In this document: piece after piece, positions 8,358 through 17,273 of the stretch
Layout of the letters: every line of letters starts with the position of its first letter
How positions within the stretch are numbered: the first letter of the stretch is position 1
From: UMGS1696 sp963643035
Lineage (GTDB): Bacteria > Bacillota > Clostridia > Oscillospirales > CAG-272
DNA: 64,000 nt
Direction: 5' to 3'
Assembly (NCBI GenBank): GCA_963643035.1
Contig: CAVIKO010000002.1
Location: forward strand, 1 to 64,000
Position numbers and translations under genes: made by a program
Notes under the pieces: model-generated
Databases searched by the model: none
Seen by the model: only the letters and a program-made list of their open reading frames with translations
What the model was told of the DNA's origin: nothing

Positions 8358-8439
8358 GGGGGAATTCCCGAGTGGCCAAAGGGGACAGACTGTAAATCTG
8401 CTGGCACCGCCTTCGGTGGTTCGAATCCACCTTCCCCCA
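8358..8439 (+). tRNA. tRNA-Tyr (GTA)
   Basis: Class II tRNA with a long variable arm. The acceptor is GGGGGAA/TTCCCCC, the anticodon loop CTGTAAA gives GTA, and the T-arm is GGTGG/CCACC. The first anticodon-stem pair is A-C rather than Watson-Crick. CCA is not encoded; the discriminator is A8439. Confidence 0.92.
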
Positions 8440-8447
8440 TTCGGAAT

Positions 8448-8520
<73 letters not shown>

Positions 8521-8529
8521 TGAAATATC

Positions 8530-8569
8530 TGCGTATTGTGCATCTGCATGATACGCAATTTTCATTTTT
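8530..8569 (+). terminator. tRNA operon terminator
   Basis: TGCGTAT (8530-8536) pairs with ATACGCA (8551-8557) and is followed by ATTTTCATTTTT, directly after the last tRNA. Confidence 0.75.
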
Positions 8570-8635
8570 GCGCAGCAATAAACATGTGACACCAGCAACA
8601 ACAGAATAAGCCTGTTTTTTCATTCGGATACAGAA

Positions 8636-8674
8636 ACACAGAGACGATTGCCTGACCAGCTCTCGTCTCTGTGT
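8636..8674. other. Strong 12-bp hairpin, intergenic
   Basis: ACACAGAGACGA (8636-8647) is perfectly complementary to TCGTCTCTGTGT (8663-8674) around a 15-nt loop. There is no proper U-tract on either side. It lies between the tRNA operon and the 3' end of the puuD-like gene. Confidence 0.55.
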
Positions 8675-8690
8675 GATTTAGGGACTTTTT

Positions 8691-8758
8691 GGAGATGCGC
8701 TGCAAAATCAACACGAACCATAGGCTTCCGAACAGAGTTCTTCTTGCGGCGCATCTCC
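8691..8758. other. Long-stem hairpin, intergenic
   Basis: The 15-nt arm at 8691-8705 (GGAGATGCGCTGCAA) pairs with 8744-8758 with one G-U pair, enclosing 38 nt that can form a further GAAC/GTTC stem. It lies 16 bp from the hairpin at 8636-8674. Together they form a compact structured block with no coding potential. Confidence 0.55.
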
Positions 8759-8780
8759 AGGTGTGTTTGATCGCTGTTTC

Positions 8781-9476
8781 TCAGTTTTTCCGGCATGCCT
8801 CCAGAAAACGCGTGAATATCTTCTCCGATACCCAATCCGGGTTTATCTCCGGGTGCCACTGCAGACCAAGGAAAAACGGGTGATCACGCAGCATGATTGA
8901 CTCGATCAATCCGTCCCGGTGGCGCGCACAGATGTCCATATTCTCTCCCGAAATCTTGGGTGACTGGTGGTGGTAGCTGTTTGTCTCCACGGTGTCTGCT
9001 CCCACAAGAGTGCGAAGTCTGCCGTAGAGATGAACCGTGTGGTGCGGCATACCGTTTTCGTCCACTTCCCGATGCGGATACAGACCGTATTCGCTGTGGA
9101 TGTCCTGCCATAATGTACCACCGGCGGCAACGCAGATGGTCTGAATCCCACGGCAAATGCCCAGTACGGCACGGTCAGAACGGAGGAGGCGGCGTGCCAG
9201 TCCCAATTCAAAACGGTCTCGAAGGGGATCGATCTCCATGGACAGTCCCGCGTCATTTGTCTCGCCGTACCAAACCGGATCGATGTCCATGCCGCCTGTA
9301 AAAACAAATCCGTCGTATTCTGCAGCGCACCAGTCGAGATACGCGTCGTCGTTATATAACGGCAGTGCCACCGGACAGACCGATTTGTCTAAAGTGACCA
9401 GCGCCTTCCAGTATCGATGGAGGAGAGAGGATTTGTCGCCCCCGGCTCCGGAGCATGTGAATGCAATTTTGATCAT
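8781..9476 (-). CDS. Gamma-glutamyl-gamma-aminobutyrate hydrolase family protein (peptidase C26)
   Basis: A 231-residue class I glutamine amidotransferase-like hydrolase of the PuuD type, which cleaves gamma-glutamyl amides. The nucleophile elbow GICRG gives Cys108, and QWHPE near the C-terminus supplies His208 and Glu210. FTGGMDIDPVWYGE is the family's substrate-side motif. The start at 9476 (MIKIAFTCSG) is chosen because the fold begins there; the upstream in-frame ATG at 9539 adds unrelated residues. The RBS is weak (CGAGG). The gene is isolated, so the substrate cannot be inferred from its neighbours. Confidence 0.85.
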   Translation of the reverse strand: MIKIAFTCSGAGGDKSSLLHRYWKALVTLDKSVCPVALPLYNDDAYLDWCAAEYDGFVFTGGMDIDPVWYGETNDAGLSMEIDPLRDRFELGLARRLLRSDRAVLGICRGIQTICVAAGGTLWQDIHSEYGLYPHREVDENGMPHHTVHLYGRLRTLVGADTVETNSYHHQSPKISGENMDICARHRDGLIESIMLRDHPFFLGLQWHPEINPDWVSEKIFTRFLEACRKN

Positions 9477-9667
9477 AGAATGCCTCGTAAATCGAAATGT
9501 TTCTACAGTCAGTGTAGCATACAGGCGGGAAAATGTCAATACGGAAATGCGAATTTTTCCCGGGCATACAAAAAAGCGGGCAATTTCGCAAAAAACGCTT
9601 TTTTTTCACCGTCATTTGTGGTATACTGTATGTGAACCCCTATTTTCTGATAAAGGAGATTTTTTAT

Positions 9668-10099
9668 ATGTTAAACGGTATCCCGAAGTGTATTTCCCCG
9701 GAGCTTCTCTATGTTCTCGACAAGATGGGTCATGGCGATGAGATCGTCATTTCCGACGGCAATTTTCCTGGTGAGAGCATCGCGAAGGACAACATCGTCG
9801 TCCGTTCCGACGGTACGGGCGTGCCGGAACTGCTTGAAGCGATCTTACAGCTTATGCCGCTCGATACCTACGCCGATTGTGTGTTCCTCATGGACAAAAC
9901 GGAATCCGACCGCGATCTCGAAATCCCGATCTGGAACGAGTACCGCCGCATCCTGAAGGATCACACCGCGCAGGATGTGCATTTTATCGAACGGCAGGCT
10001 TTCTACGACAGAGCGAAAAAAGCATATGCCGTCGTTGTGACGGGAGAAGGCGCGATCTATGCGAACGTGCTTCTGAAAAAGGGCGTTGTCAAGCAGTAA
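9668..10099 (+). CDS. fucU: L-fucose mutarotase (RbsD/FucU family)
   Basis: The 143-residue RbsD/FucU-family protein interconverts the alpha and beta anomers of L-fucose (RbsD acts on ribose). The catalytic MGHGDEIVISDGNFP block has His22, followed by Asp and Asn. The FucU rather than RbsD assignment rests on length and on the fucosidase genes nearby. ATG 9668 follows AAAGGAG. The downstream AAA ATPase gene begins 1 bp after its stop and the GH43 gene follows closely, so the three form one operon. Confidence 0.87.
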   Translation: MLNGIPKCISPELLYVLDKMGHGDEIVISDGNFPGESIAKDNIVVRSDGTGVPELLEAILQLMPLDTYADCVFLMDKTESDRDLEIPIWNEYRRILKDHTAQDVHFIERQAFYDRAKKAYAVVVTGEGAIYANVLLKKGVVKQ

Positions 10100-10100
10100 C

Positions 10101-11282
10101 ATGGCGGAAAAGGACAAACGGGATGAGATCATATCCATGCAGCTTGAGCTCATCCGGCAAATGACGCAGAACAACATCCGCCGCCTGTCCGACGATATAT
10201 GGGGCGCGTCCCGGAATGCACAGAATCCGCAAACCGCGCAGGATTCACGGAGAGTCCAGAACACACAGATCTCCTCCGAAAACTGTTCACAGGATCCGCA
10301 AAGTATGTCCGGCGGTACCGCACATACCGTGAAAGCCCCGGAAACGAAGGCATCCGATGGCGGGGACGGCGGCAGTGTAAAGGAAAAGGAAGAAGAGTTG
10401 CCGCCGAAGGAGTCGATGGAGGATCTGGAAAAGGAACTTGCCGGTTACATAGGACTCGCCGCCGTGAAAAAAGAGGTCGAAAACCTGATCAACATGGCGA
10501 TGGTCTATCAGATGCGCCGCGAACACGATCTGCCAAACGCAGATATGTCGCTGCATATGGTGTTCTCCGGCAATCCCGGTACCGGCAAAACAATGATCGC
10601 ACGGTTCATGGCGCGCGTGTATCATTCCCTCGGGATTCTCTCCAAAGGGCAGCTTGTCGAGGTGGACCGGAGTGGGTTGGTCGCTGGATACATCGGACAG
10701 ACCGCGATCAAGACGGCGAAGGTGCTGGAATCGGCGATGGGTGGTGTACTGTTCATCGATGAGGCGTATACGCTGACCTCGAAATCGGAGAACGATTTCG
10801 GTTTTGAAGCTGTGGATACGATCCTCAAGGCGATGGAGGACAATCGGGACGATTTGGTCGTCATCGTAGCTGGCTATACGGAATTGATGGAAGACTTCAT
10901 CGATTCCAATCCGGGACTCCGTTCGCGTTTCAACAAGTATCTCGCTTTTGCGGATTATACTGCGGAGGAAATGAACGGCATTTTCGCGCTTCAATGCAAA
11001 AAGAGTCAATACACACTGGAAAAAGACGCGGAAACGCAGCTTTCGGAGTATTTCGCCGCGGTATCTGAGGAGGCGGGAGAATTCGGCAACGCACGCGGTG
11101 TTCGCAATACCTTTGAAAAAGTACTGACGGCGCAGGCAAACCGGATTGCACACGCGGAAAACATCACCCGCGAGACGCTTATGCAGATCACGAAAGCCGA
11201 TGTGGTTGCCGCGACCGGACTGCCCGCAGACGAATCTGATGGCGCACCGAAGGAATTCGGCGGATCCGATAAGGAGGCGTAA
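10101..11282 (+). CDS. CbbX/SpoVK-like AAA+ ATPase
   Basis: A 393-residue protein of the CbbX/SpoVK class of AAA+ ATPases, hexameric remodelling machines. Residues 1-30 are helical. Residues 35-105 are a low-complexity, Gln/Ser- then Glu/Lys-rich linker. The ATPase domain follows, with Walker A GNPGTGKT (157-164), Walker B VLFIDEAYT (Asp220-Glu221) and the arginine-finger block GLRSRFN (272-278). SpoVK acts in spore maturation and CbbX reactivates Rubisco; neither fits the context. The gene lies 1 bp after fucU and 2 bp before the GH43 gene, which suggests translational coupling. There is no clear RBS before 10101, supporting reinitiation from fucU. Confidence 0.85.
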   Translation: MAEKDKRDEIISMQLELIRQMTQNNIRRLSDDIWGASRNAQNPQTAQDSRRVQNTQISSENCSQDPQSMSGGTAHTVKAPETKASDGGDGGSVKEKEEELPPKESMEDLEKELAGYIGLAAVKKEVENLINMAMVYQMRREHDLPNADMSLHMVFSGNPGTGKTMIARFMARVYHSLGILSKGQLVEVDRSGLVAGYIGQTAIKTAKVLESAMGGVLFIDEAYTLTSKSENDFGFEAVDTILKAMEDNRDDLVVIVAGYTELMEDFIDSNPGLRSRFNKYLAFADYTAEEMNGIFALQCKKSQYTLEKDAETQLSEYFAAVSEEAGEFGNARGVRNTFEKVLTAQANRIAHAENITRETLMQITKADVVAATGLPADESDGAPKEFGGSDKEA

Positions 11283-11284
11283 AT

Positions 11285-12193
11285 ATGTTACAGAACGGCA
11301 AACCGTATTACGACGCGGACGGTGAGGTCCTGCACGCGCATGGAGGATGGATTCTGGCGCATGACGGCGTATACTACTGGTATGGTGAGGACAGACGGGA
11401 AAATTTCTATGTGTCCTGCTACAAGAGCCGGGATTTGCATACCTGGACAAAATGCGAGCCGATCCTGACAACGGAGACGCCGTGTGTCCAGACCGACGGT
11501 CATTTTGACCTGCGGCTTCGGACAGACGACGGCGGCAAGGTCAACATCGAACGACCGAAGATGCTCTACAATCCGAAAATGAAGAAATTTGTGCTGTGGG
11601 CACACTGGGAAAACGGCAAGGATTACCGCGACGCACGCTGCTGTATCGCTTCATCCGACCATCCCGACCGTGGCTTCACGTATCACGGCAGTATGAATCC
11701 CTATGGGCATATGTCCCGTGACTGTACGGTATTCACGGATCTCTCCGGCGACACATACTTTTTCTCTGCCGCGCGCGACAATGCCGATTTGCACATCTAT
11801 CGCCTGACGGAGGATTTTCTCAATGTCGATGAGCATGTGCGCACCCTGTTCCAACACGAGTTCCGCGAAGCACCGGCGGTATTCACGCACGGCGGTAAGT
11901 ACTACATGATCACCTCGTACTGCACCGGCTGGGCGCCGAATCAGGCGAAGTGGTCGGTCTCCGATTCCATCACCGGGCGCTGGTCACAGTTGCGCAATAT
12001 CGCGGATGAGACAACGTATCATTCGCAGAGCGCGTTTGTGCTGCCTGTGGACGGAACGCTGTATTATGTCGGCGACCGCTGGGGCGGCAGCGGGGAAAAG
12101 TATTTCACCTCCACCTATGTGATCTTGCCCCTCCGTTTCGATGAAAACGACTGTCCCCATATGGATTGGCAGGACACGTGCGGACGATTCTGA
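11285..12193 (+). CDS. Glycoside hydrolase family 43 protein
   Basis: A 302-residue five-bladed beta-propeller related to GH43, most like the exo-beta-1,3-galactanase-type subfamily. Visible are the AHGGWILAHDGVYYWYGE start, NIERPKMLYNPKMKKFVLWAHW, and HEFREAPAVFTHGGKYYMITS, which carries the general-acid Glu region. No signal peptide and no carbohydrate-binding module are present, so it is probably cytoplasmic. The start follows AAGGAGGCGTAAAT. As the third gene of the fucU operon it probably works on the same fucosylated, galactose- or arabinose-bearing glycan. Subfamily and substrate are inferred. Confidence 0.8.
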   Translation: MLQNGKPYYDADGEVLHAHGGWILAHDGVYYWYGEDRRENFYVSCYKSRDLHTWTKCEPILTTETPCVQTDGHFDLRLRTDDGGKVNIERPKMLYNPKMKKFVLWAHWENGKDYRDARCCIASSDHPDRGFTYHGSMNPYGHMSRDCTVFTDLSGDTYFFSAARDNADLHIYRLTEDFLNVDEHVRTLFQHEFREAPAVFTHGGKYYMITSYCTGWAPNQAKWSVSDSITGRWSQLRNIADETTYHSQSAFVLPVDGTLYYVGDRWGGSGEKYFTSTYVILPLRFDENDCPHMDWQDTCGRF

Positions 12194-12340
12194 AATAACT
12201 TCAGAAAAAATTCTGAAAATTTTCACACGGAGGGGAACATTTTTCCTTAAGTGTCGTCTTACAGTACAGACGGTGATGCGGATGCGAAAACAGACGCGTA
12301 CACCGATCCGACTTCAACTTTTAGTAAGGAGTTTATCACT

Positions 12341-14110
12341 ATGAAAAAGTGGCTTTCTCTGCTTCTGGCGGGTCTGATGATCCTTTCTATGGCAGTGTCC
12401 GCGCTTGCAGCTTCCCCGGTGTATACAGCACCCGGCGATGCTCATGACCACAGCAGCAACGGATACTACATCATTCCCGTCATTGATCTCTCGAAGAATC
12501 CGAACTACACACCGGCAACCTATGATGAGGTTCGTGTGTATTGCCCGCAGTGCGGTGATCTTTGCTATGCGGTGTATGAAGACAGCGCGCATACTGTGCT
12601 TCTCGGCTATAAATGCGCTAAGCACGGCCTTGTAAAGGCGGCAGAAGAGCCGGTTGAAACCAAGGTGTACTGCCCGACCTGCAAGCGGGAATGCAAGAAG
12701 TACTATGATCTTCAGGGCAATATCATCTACTGGTGCGAAAAGTGCCAGACGATTATCGGCGATGATCAGACCATAACGGATGCCCCGTACTGCCCGTACT
12801 GCTACCAGATTTGCACCAAGTGTTACGATACGCACACTGGTAAATTCACTGGGTATTCTTGCGCATACCACGGTTATGTCACGCCTGTGTATGAAAAGTC
12901 GGATGACACCAAGGTATACTGCCCGTACTGCGGCTCTCTGCTGAGCTATGTATACGACAAAGATGGCGTCTTCACCGGCTACAGATGCACAAAGCATGGT
13001 ATCGTGAAACCCATTGATGTCAATCCCGATAAGGTACGCTGCCCGTGGTGCGGCTCCGAATGCACGCTGAAGTATACGGACATCAACGGCACAATCCGTC
13101 TCGGCTACTACTGTCAGACGCACGGCTTTGTCAAGAATTCCAGCGCATATAATTACTATTTCACCATCAGCCTCTACGCAGGCTACGGTGGAACGGTGGC
13201 GATGGACAGTTCCAATCCGGTCAAAGCAGGTGACTCCCGTACCATTACCATCACTCCGGATTACGGCTATGACATCGCGGCGGTGTACATCAACGGCTAC
13301 TACTATGGTACAGGTGATACCGTTCGTCTTGAATCCGTTTACCGGGATTATTCCATTCAGGTGAAATTCCGCAAGGTAGACACCAGAGTCGTTTACACCA
13401 TCGACGCCTCCGTTGTGGGCAACGGCTCCGTATATGCAACCGTTAACAATAAGAGTATCGGCGCGATCTCCAAGCTGTCTGTTTCCTACGCGGATACTGT
13501 TGTACTCCGTTTCGTTCCCTCGAATAAGAATTACTCCGTTTCCAGCGTTTCTCTGAACGGCAACGCACAGGGCGTGGTATCCTCCCTTACTTTAAAGAGA
13601 ACTACCCGGAATGTAACCGTTGCTGTGAAGTTCCAGTGGAACAATCCGTATTCCGATGTCAACACGCATCTCGCGGCTGTGGAATACGTGACCGAGCAGA
13701 ATATCATGGGCAGCCCGAACACCCGGTTTGATACCGATAAGTTCGTGGGCAATTCCGTGGTCAGCCTCCGTGCGTTCTCCTGCTACCTTGCTGAGCTTGC
13801 CGATGTAAACGATACGCTCGACACCGTTGCGGAACGGATCGCATGGGCGAAGAACGCCGGTATCATCACAGACGCTGACGATCTGTCCAAGACTGTGACT
13901 CTCCGTGAGGCATCCGCTCTCGTGGAAATGTATGTCCGTTACCTCGAAAAAGTCAACAACACGACTATCGTTGATCTGAAGAATGTGTCCGGTGCGCAGA
14001 ACGTGGCTGTTGCCATCGGTTTCCTGACCGCTGCTCAGTATCAGAACAACGGTCTGCTCACTCGTTACGATATGGCGGAGATCTGCTATGGCATCTCCCT
14101 TCTGAAGTAA
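12341..14110 (+). CDS. Secreted protein with five zinc-ribbon-like repeats, beta-repeats and a degenerate SLH-like C-terminus
   Basis: A 589-residue exported protein with a signal peptide (1-24, cleavage after ALA-A). Residues 66-264 hold five repeats of about 42 residues, each with a CPxC knuckle and most with a C-x2-H or C-x2-C second knuckle: C68/C71/C92/H95, C111/C114/C132/C135, C151/C154/C174/H177, C194/C197/C216/H219, C234/C237/C258/H261. Each is followed by a GYxC...HGxV motif. Residues 270-440 form two beta-rich repeats of the type GYGGTVAMDSSNPVKAGDSRTITITP, common in bacterial surface proteins. The last 140 residues resemble S-layer homology domains (NPYSDVNTHLAAVEYVTEQNIM). ATG 12341 follows TAAGGAG. 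It is probably wall-attached. The function is not known to me. Confidence 0.75.
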   Translation: MKKWLSLLLAGLMILSMAVSALAASPVYTAPGDAHDHSSNGYYIIPVIDLSKNPNYTPATYDEVRVYCPQCGDLCYAVYEDSAHTVLLGYKCAKHGLVKAAEEPVETKVYCPTCKRECKKYYDLQGNIIYWCEKCQTIIGDDQTITDAPYCPYCYQICTKCYDTHTGKFTGYSCAYHGYVTPVYEKSDDTKVYCPYCGSLLSYVYDKDGVFTGYRCTKHGIVKPIDVNPDKVRCPWCGSECTLKYTDINGTIRLGYYCQTHGFVKNSSAYNYYFTISLYAGYGGTVAMDSSNPVKAGDSRTITITPDYGYDIAAVYINGYYYGTGDTVRLESVYRDYSIQVKFRKVDTRVVYTIDASVVGNGSVYATVNNKSIGAISKLSVSYADTVVLRFVPSNKNYSVSSVSLNGNAQGVVSSLTLKRTTRNVTVAVKFQWNNPYSDVNTHLAAVEYVTEQNIMGSPNTRFDTDKFVGNSVVSLRAFSCYLAELADVNDTLDTVAERIAWAKNAGIITDADDLSKTVTLREASALVEMYVRYLEKVNNTTIVDLKNVSGAQNVAVAIGFLTAAQYQNNGLLTRYDMAEICYGISLLK

Positions 14111-14126
14111 ACGCAAAAGAAAATCT

Positions 14127-14158
14127 GAAAAGGAGAGGCTTTCGGGTCTCTCCTTTTC
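14127..14158 (+). terminator. Terminator of the zinc-ribbon protein gene
   Basis: AAAAGGAGAG (14128-14137) pairs with CTCTCCTTTT (14148-14157). Confidence 0.75.
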
Positions 14159-14206
14159 GTATGTCAAAAATGGGGAACTGCTGGCTTCCCGCTTCAGCGC
14201 ATCCAT

Positions 14207-14245
14207 AGAGAAAACCGCCGTATCTTTTGCGGATACAGCGGTTTT
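14207..14245 (-). terminator. Terminator of the DUF3048 gene
   Basis: On the minus strand AAAACCGC...GCGGTTTT forms an 8-bp stem with an inner GTATC/GATAC stem, followed by TTTTCTC. Confidence 0.65.
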
Positions 14246-14276
14246 GTCATTGTAGTGCGCCCGATGGGTACATCGA

Positions 14277-15572
14277 TCACCATTCATATTCAAAGTCGAT
14301 CTTTGCAGCGACCGTGTTGTCCACAACACAGATGAAGGTTTTGCCGCAGTTGAGGAGCAGCTCATCGCCGTTACGGTATTCAAGGTGGAGCGGTGTGGTT
14401 TTGCCCTCACGCGACCAGTTGACAACCTTGCGTTTGCCGTTTGTGATATAGTAGCCCTGCCCGGAGCCGACCGTGCCTACTGTCAGCCTGCCGTAGGTGT
14501 CGCCGGGGATCAAATGAATGTCTGTAAAGAGAATCAACACGTTTTTGACGGACAACTGTTCGTCGTTGTTCGCGTCCACATGCGGTTGGCCGTAATACTG
14601 ATAACGCAGATACTCGCCGGTCGCCGCGTCATACACGAAATCGACGGTCTGAACGCCGGTAGACTGCATCCGTACATGGCTTGCCGGACTGCCGCTGAGC
14701 TGATTGTCCACCGTTTCGTCATAGAATGCGAACGGGCTCACATAATCATCGTTCAGCTCGGTACGATAGCCCATGTATTTGATCCCGGCCACGATGTTTT
14801 CTCCGGTCGTCATGAGGCTGTGCTCCATACCCATATTGATGTATCGCCACGAATCGCGATAGAACATATTCGGGATGTACATATTCACGCCGTCTAGGTT
14901 GTTAATCTTGCGCCAGGCGATCTTCTCGTATGCCTGAGAGCTGCCGCCAGCGTGGACGTAGATCGCGTCGTGGTTGGCGATGAAATCAATGAAGTAGTCG
15001 CGCGAGGAGCGGATGGAACCGACCTCCGGCAGATTTTCATAGTCTGTCGTGAGCATCATGATCCGCGTGATCCCGCCTTCCGCCGAGCATTCGTAGAACA
15101 TATCGCCTTCGGTGATCCCGGCTTGCGGCAGACACCGTTCGATGTTGTTGATCATGATTGCCACCGGACGCTTTTTCTGTTCCTCTACAGTGACGGTTTT
15201 GCCGTTCAGATAATTATAGATTCTTACGGGTTCTGTTTCTGCCGTGTCGGTTTCTGTTTCACTGTTCTTTGCTTGATCCCCGCGGGAGGAGGCGTCCTCG
15301 GCATCGTCGGAGTATCCGGTGATGTTGGAATCCGGATCGTCCAGCCTCTCGGCGGAATCCGGCAGAGGCGGTTCTGTTTCGGATTCTGTCTCTGTCTCTG
15401 TCTCCGTTTCGGTCTCTGTTTCCGCTTCGGTTTCGGTTTCCACAACAGAGGCGGTTTCGGTTTCTTCCTGCGATTCTGTTTCCGTATCGTTTTCACGAAC
15501 GGTGCATCCTGCGGCCACCGCGGTCAACAGGGAGATCGTAAGGAGGATTGTCGCCCATTTTTTCGCATTCAT
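14277..15572 (-). CDS. DUF3048 domain-containing lipoprotein (YerB-like)
   Basis: A 431-residue lipoprotein. Its signal peptide ends in the lipobox TAVAAGC. An acidic Glu-Thr linker of roughly 100 residues, partly strict ET repeats, spans to about residue 115. The DUF3048 core follows, starting RPVAIMINNIERCLPQAGI and including EGGITRIMMLTT and GSIRSSRDYFIDFI, then the C-terminal domain of the YerB type. Family members are extracytoplasmic lipoproteins of unknown activity in Bacillota. ATG 15572 follows GGAGCACGT and sits just before the signal peptide; an earlier in-frame start is rejected. The promoter at 15664-15692 is near-perfect. The ET linker also occurs in the DHHW protein at 53689. 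Confidence 0.88.
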   Translation of the reverse strand: MNAKKWATILLTISLLTAVAAGCTVRENDTETESQEETETASVVETETEAETETETETETETESETEPPLPDSAERLDDPDSNITGYSDDAEDASSRGDQAKNSETETDTAETEPVRIYNYLNGKTVTVEEQKKRPVAIMINNIERCLPQAGITEGDMFYECSAEGGITRIMMLTTDYENLPEVGSIRSSRDYFIDFIANHDAIYVHAGGSSQAYEKIAWRKINNLDGVNMYIPNMFYRDSWRYINMGMEHSLMTTGENIVAGIKYMGYRTELNDDYVSPFAFYDETVDNQLSGSPASHVRMQSTGVQTVDFVYDAATGEYLRYQYYGQPHVDANNDEQLSVKNVLILFTDIHLIPGDTYGRLTVGTVGSGQGYYITNGKRKVVNWSREGKTTPLHLEYRNGDELLLNCGKTFICVVDNTVAAKIDFEYEW

Positions 15573-15663
15573 ACGTGCTCCTTTGGTTTCGGGATATCTA
15601 CCGCACAACGCATCGATAAAAATATAGACGCTGTGCGGACTGTAATGCTACACAAACGTCTAT

Positions 15664-15692
15664 ATTGTACTCTATTTCTGCGCTTTTGTCAA
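15664..15692 (-). promoter_or_regulatory. Promoter of the DUF3048 gene
   Basis: TTGACA (15692-15687) and TACAAT (15669-15664) are spaced by 17 bp. Confidence 0.7.
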
Positions 15693-15767
15693 GGAATTAG
15701 GGCTTTCTCCCGGACGAATTTACAATTTTCAGGGAGTAATGTTGCAATTTTGCGGGATGGTGCGTTG

Positions 15768-17273
15768 TTACTGCATTTTTGCTTCGTTTTCCGCGATGGT
15801 GGAAATCAGAGAATCCAGTTCCTTTGTAGCTGCGTCTTTGATCTTTGCCCAGGAGGAGGTAAACTCCATCGTGCCATACTTGTATGTGAACAGATTATCG
15901 AGCATATTGCGCACATTGCCGCTGGATACTGTAGATACCAACTCAAAGGATACATTGTCGAAGATATCGTGTACAATCTTTGCGGATTCCTCATCGCGGG
16001 TGCTCTTTAACTGGATGACATTGTCGAATACTGCCGGACGAATGTACTGATGACCGTAGGCAGCCATTGCGTCAATGACCATACCGACCATTTCACGATC
16101 TGCACCGGTTATTGTAATCGGCACATACGGGCAATAGGTTACCCACGGCTGACCATAGGAAACATAATTTGCCTGATTTTCATTCTCCTTCGGCATAGGG
16201 AGAATACCAAAATCGAAATCTACTTCACGGTATTCAGTCAGGTTGAAAGTACACGGATTCTGGAAAAGAGTTCTGCCTTCGTTCAGAAGTGTACCGCCAT
16301 CGTATTTTGCATCGTCACCCCAGATTACGCTGGGATCTTCATAATACTTGAGAATCCGCTCGAAGAGATTGACGACACTCTCATTTTCAATAGTGTACTG
16401 CAGTTCTCCGTCTACAGTCTTGACGACGTTCTTATCAGCACCGACCCACAGTGCATTAGCAGTCAGCACTTCGTATGTTAAACCGTATTGGTCTTCCGCG
16501 CCATATTCTCCGTCACCATTCAAATCGACCAGCGCACCCTTAGCAAGATTAAACATCTTGTCCATTGTCCAGGTGCCTTCCTGTACGGTATCATAGAGAT
16601 TTTCGATTCCCATATCTTCTGCAATGTCTTTGTTGAACAGGATAATATACACAGAACCGTAGAAACGCGGAGAAATAGCACCGGTCGGGAAGTAGACGCT
16701 TGTACCAATGGTCATGGCTTCATTGGCAGCCTGATTCCAGTAGGGCTTGTCAAGGTTTACATTTTCCACCATGTTCATGGGATATACGGTACCGGTGAGC
16801 ATCAAATAACCGCCATAGGAGGCAATGTCGCCAAAAGAAACTTCCAGTCCGGCGTCTCCTGAGAGAACAAGTTTGTTCAAAACAGTAGCATCGCGAACAT
16901 CTTGCAGGGTGTTTTTAATGGTAATGTTATATTGCTGTTCCAGATACCGATCGCGATTGTAGAGGGCATCATTGACGACCTCTCCGGTCAGTTCCTCGGC
17001 GATATTGATCGTGGTCGAGGAGGTGATCCCGGCAAGGGAGTTGCCGGCTTCAATGCGGAATTCCCGTCCGCCGTAGTCTGCTTTCGGCAGATTGGAAACG
17101 AAATCCTCCTCATCGGTCTCGGCTGTTGTTTCAGACGATGAGCCATCACCTGCGACTGTTTCGGTAGCATTGGAGGTGTCCGCTGTTGTTTGGTTTTCTG
17201 TTTTACCGCTGCAGGCTGTAGCACTTGCCAGAAGCAGCGCGGCAAGCAGGAGGGAAAAGAGCTTTTTTTGCAT
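15768..17273 (-). CDS. Extracellular solute-binding lipoprotein (carbohydrate ABC type), paralog 1
   Basis: A 501-residue lipoprotein with signal peptide and lipobox ASATACSG, followed by a Thr/Ser/Glu-rich spacer. It belongs to the family 1 solute-binding proteins that deliver oligosaccharides to ABC importers. Shared marks with the other three paralogs in the window are YGGREFRI, ELTGEVVNDALYNRD, the NLDKPYWNQ block, FNKDIAEDMG, GTWTMDKM and a DLNGDGEYG segment resembling a calcium-binding loop. No permease or ATPase gene lies on either side. The start at 17273 follows AAGGACAACTCATC. The ligand is unknown. Confidence 0.85.
   Translation of the reverse strand: MQKKLFSLLLAALLLASATACSGKTENQTTADTSNATETVAGDGSSSETTAETDEEDFVSNLPKADYGGREFRIEAGNSLAGITSSTTINIAEELTGEVVNDALYNRDRYLEQQYNITIKNTLQDVRDATVLNKLVLSGDAGLEVSFGDIASYGGYLMLTGTVYPMNMVENVNLDKPYWNQAANEAMTIGTSVYFPTGAISPRFYGSVYIILFNKDIAEDMGIENLYDTVQEGTWTMDKMFNLAKGALVDLNGDGEYGAEDQYGLTYEVLTANALWVGADKNVVKTVDGELQYTIENESVVNLFERILKYYEDPSVIWGDDAKYDGGTLLNEGRTLFQNPCTFNLTEYREVDFDFGILPMPKENENQANYVSYGQPWVTYCPYVPITITGADREMVGMVIDAMAAYGHQYIRPAVFDNVIQLKSTRDEESAKIVHDIFDNVSFELVSTVSSGNVRNMLDNLFTYKYGTMEFTSSWAKIKDAATKELDSLISTIAENEAKMQ

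Noticed and set aside
10101..11282. Sporulation-specific SpoVK
   Set aside because: The AAA domain is shared by CbbX, SpoVK and many others. The operon context is sugar metabolism and nothing nearby is sporulation-specific.
15224..15496. Plus- and minus-strand Ser/Val- or Arg/Pro-rich frames over the DUF3048 linker
   Set aside because: These are shadows of the low-complexity Glu-Thr linker in other frames. The same occurs at 54870-55181 opposite the DHHW linker.
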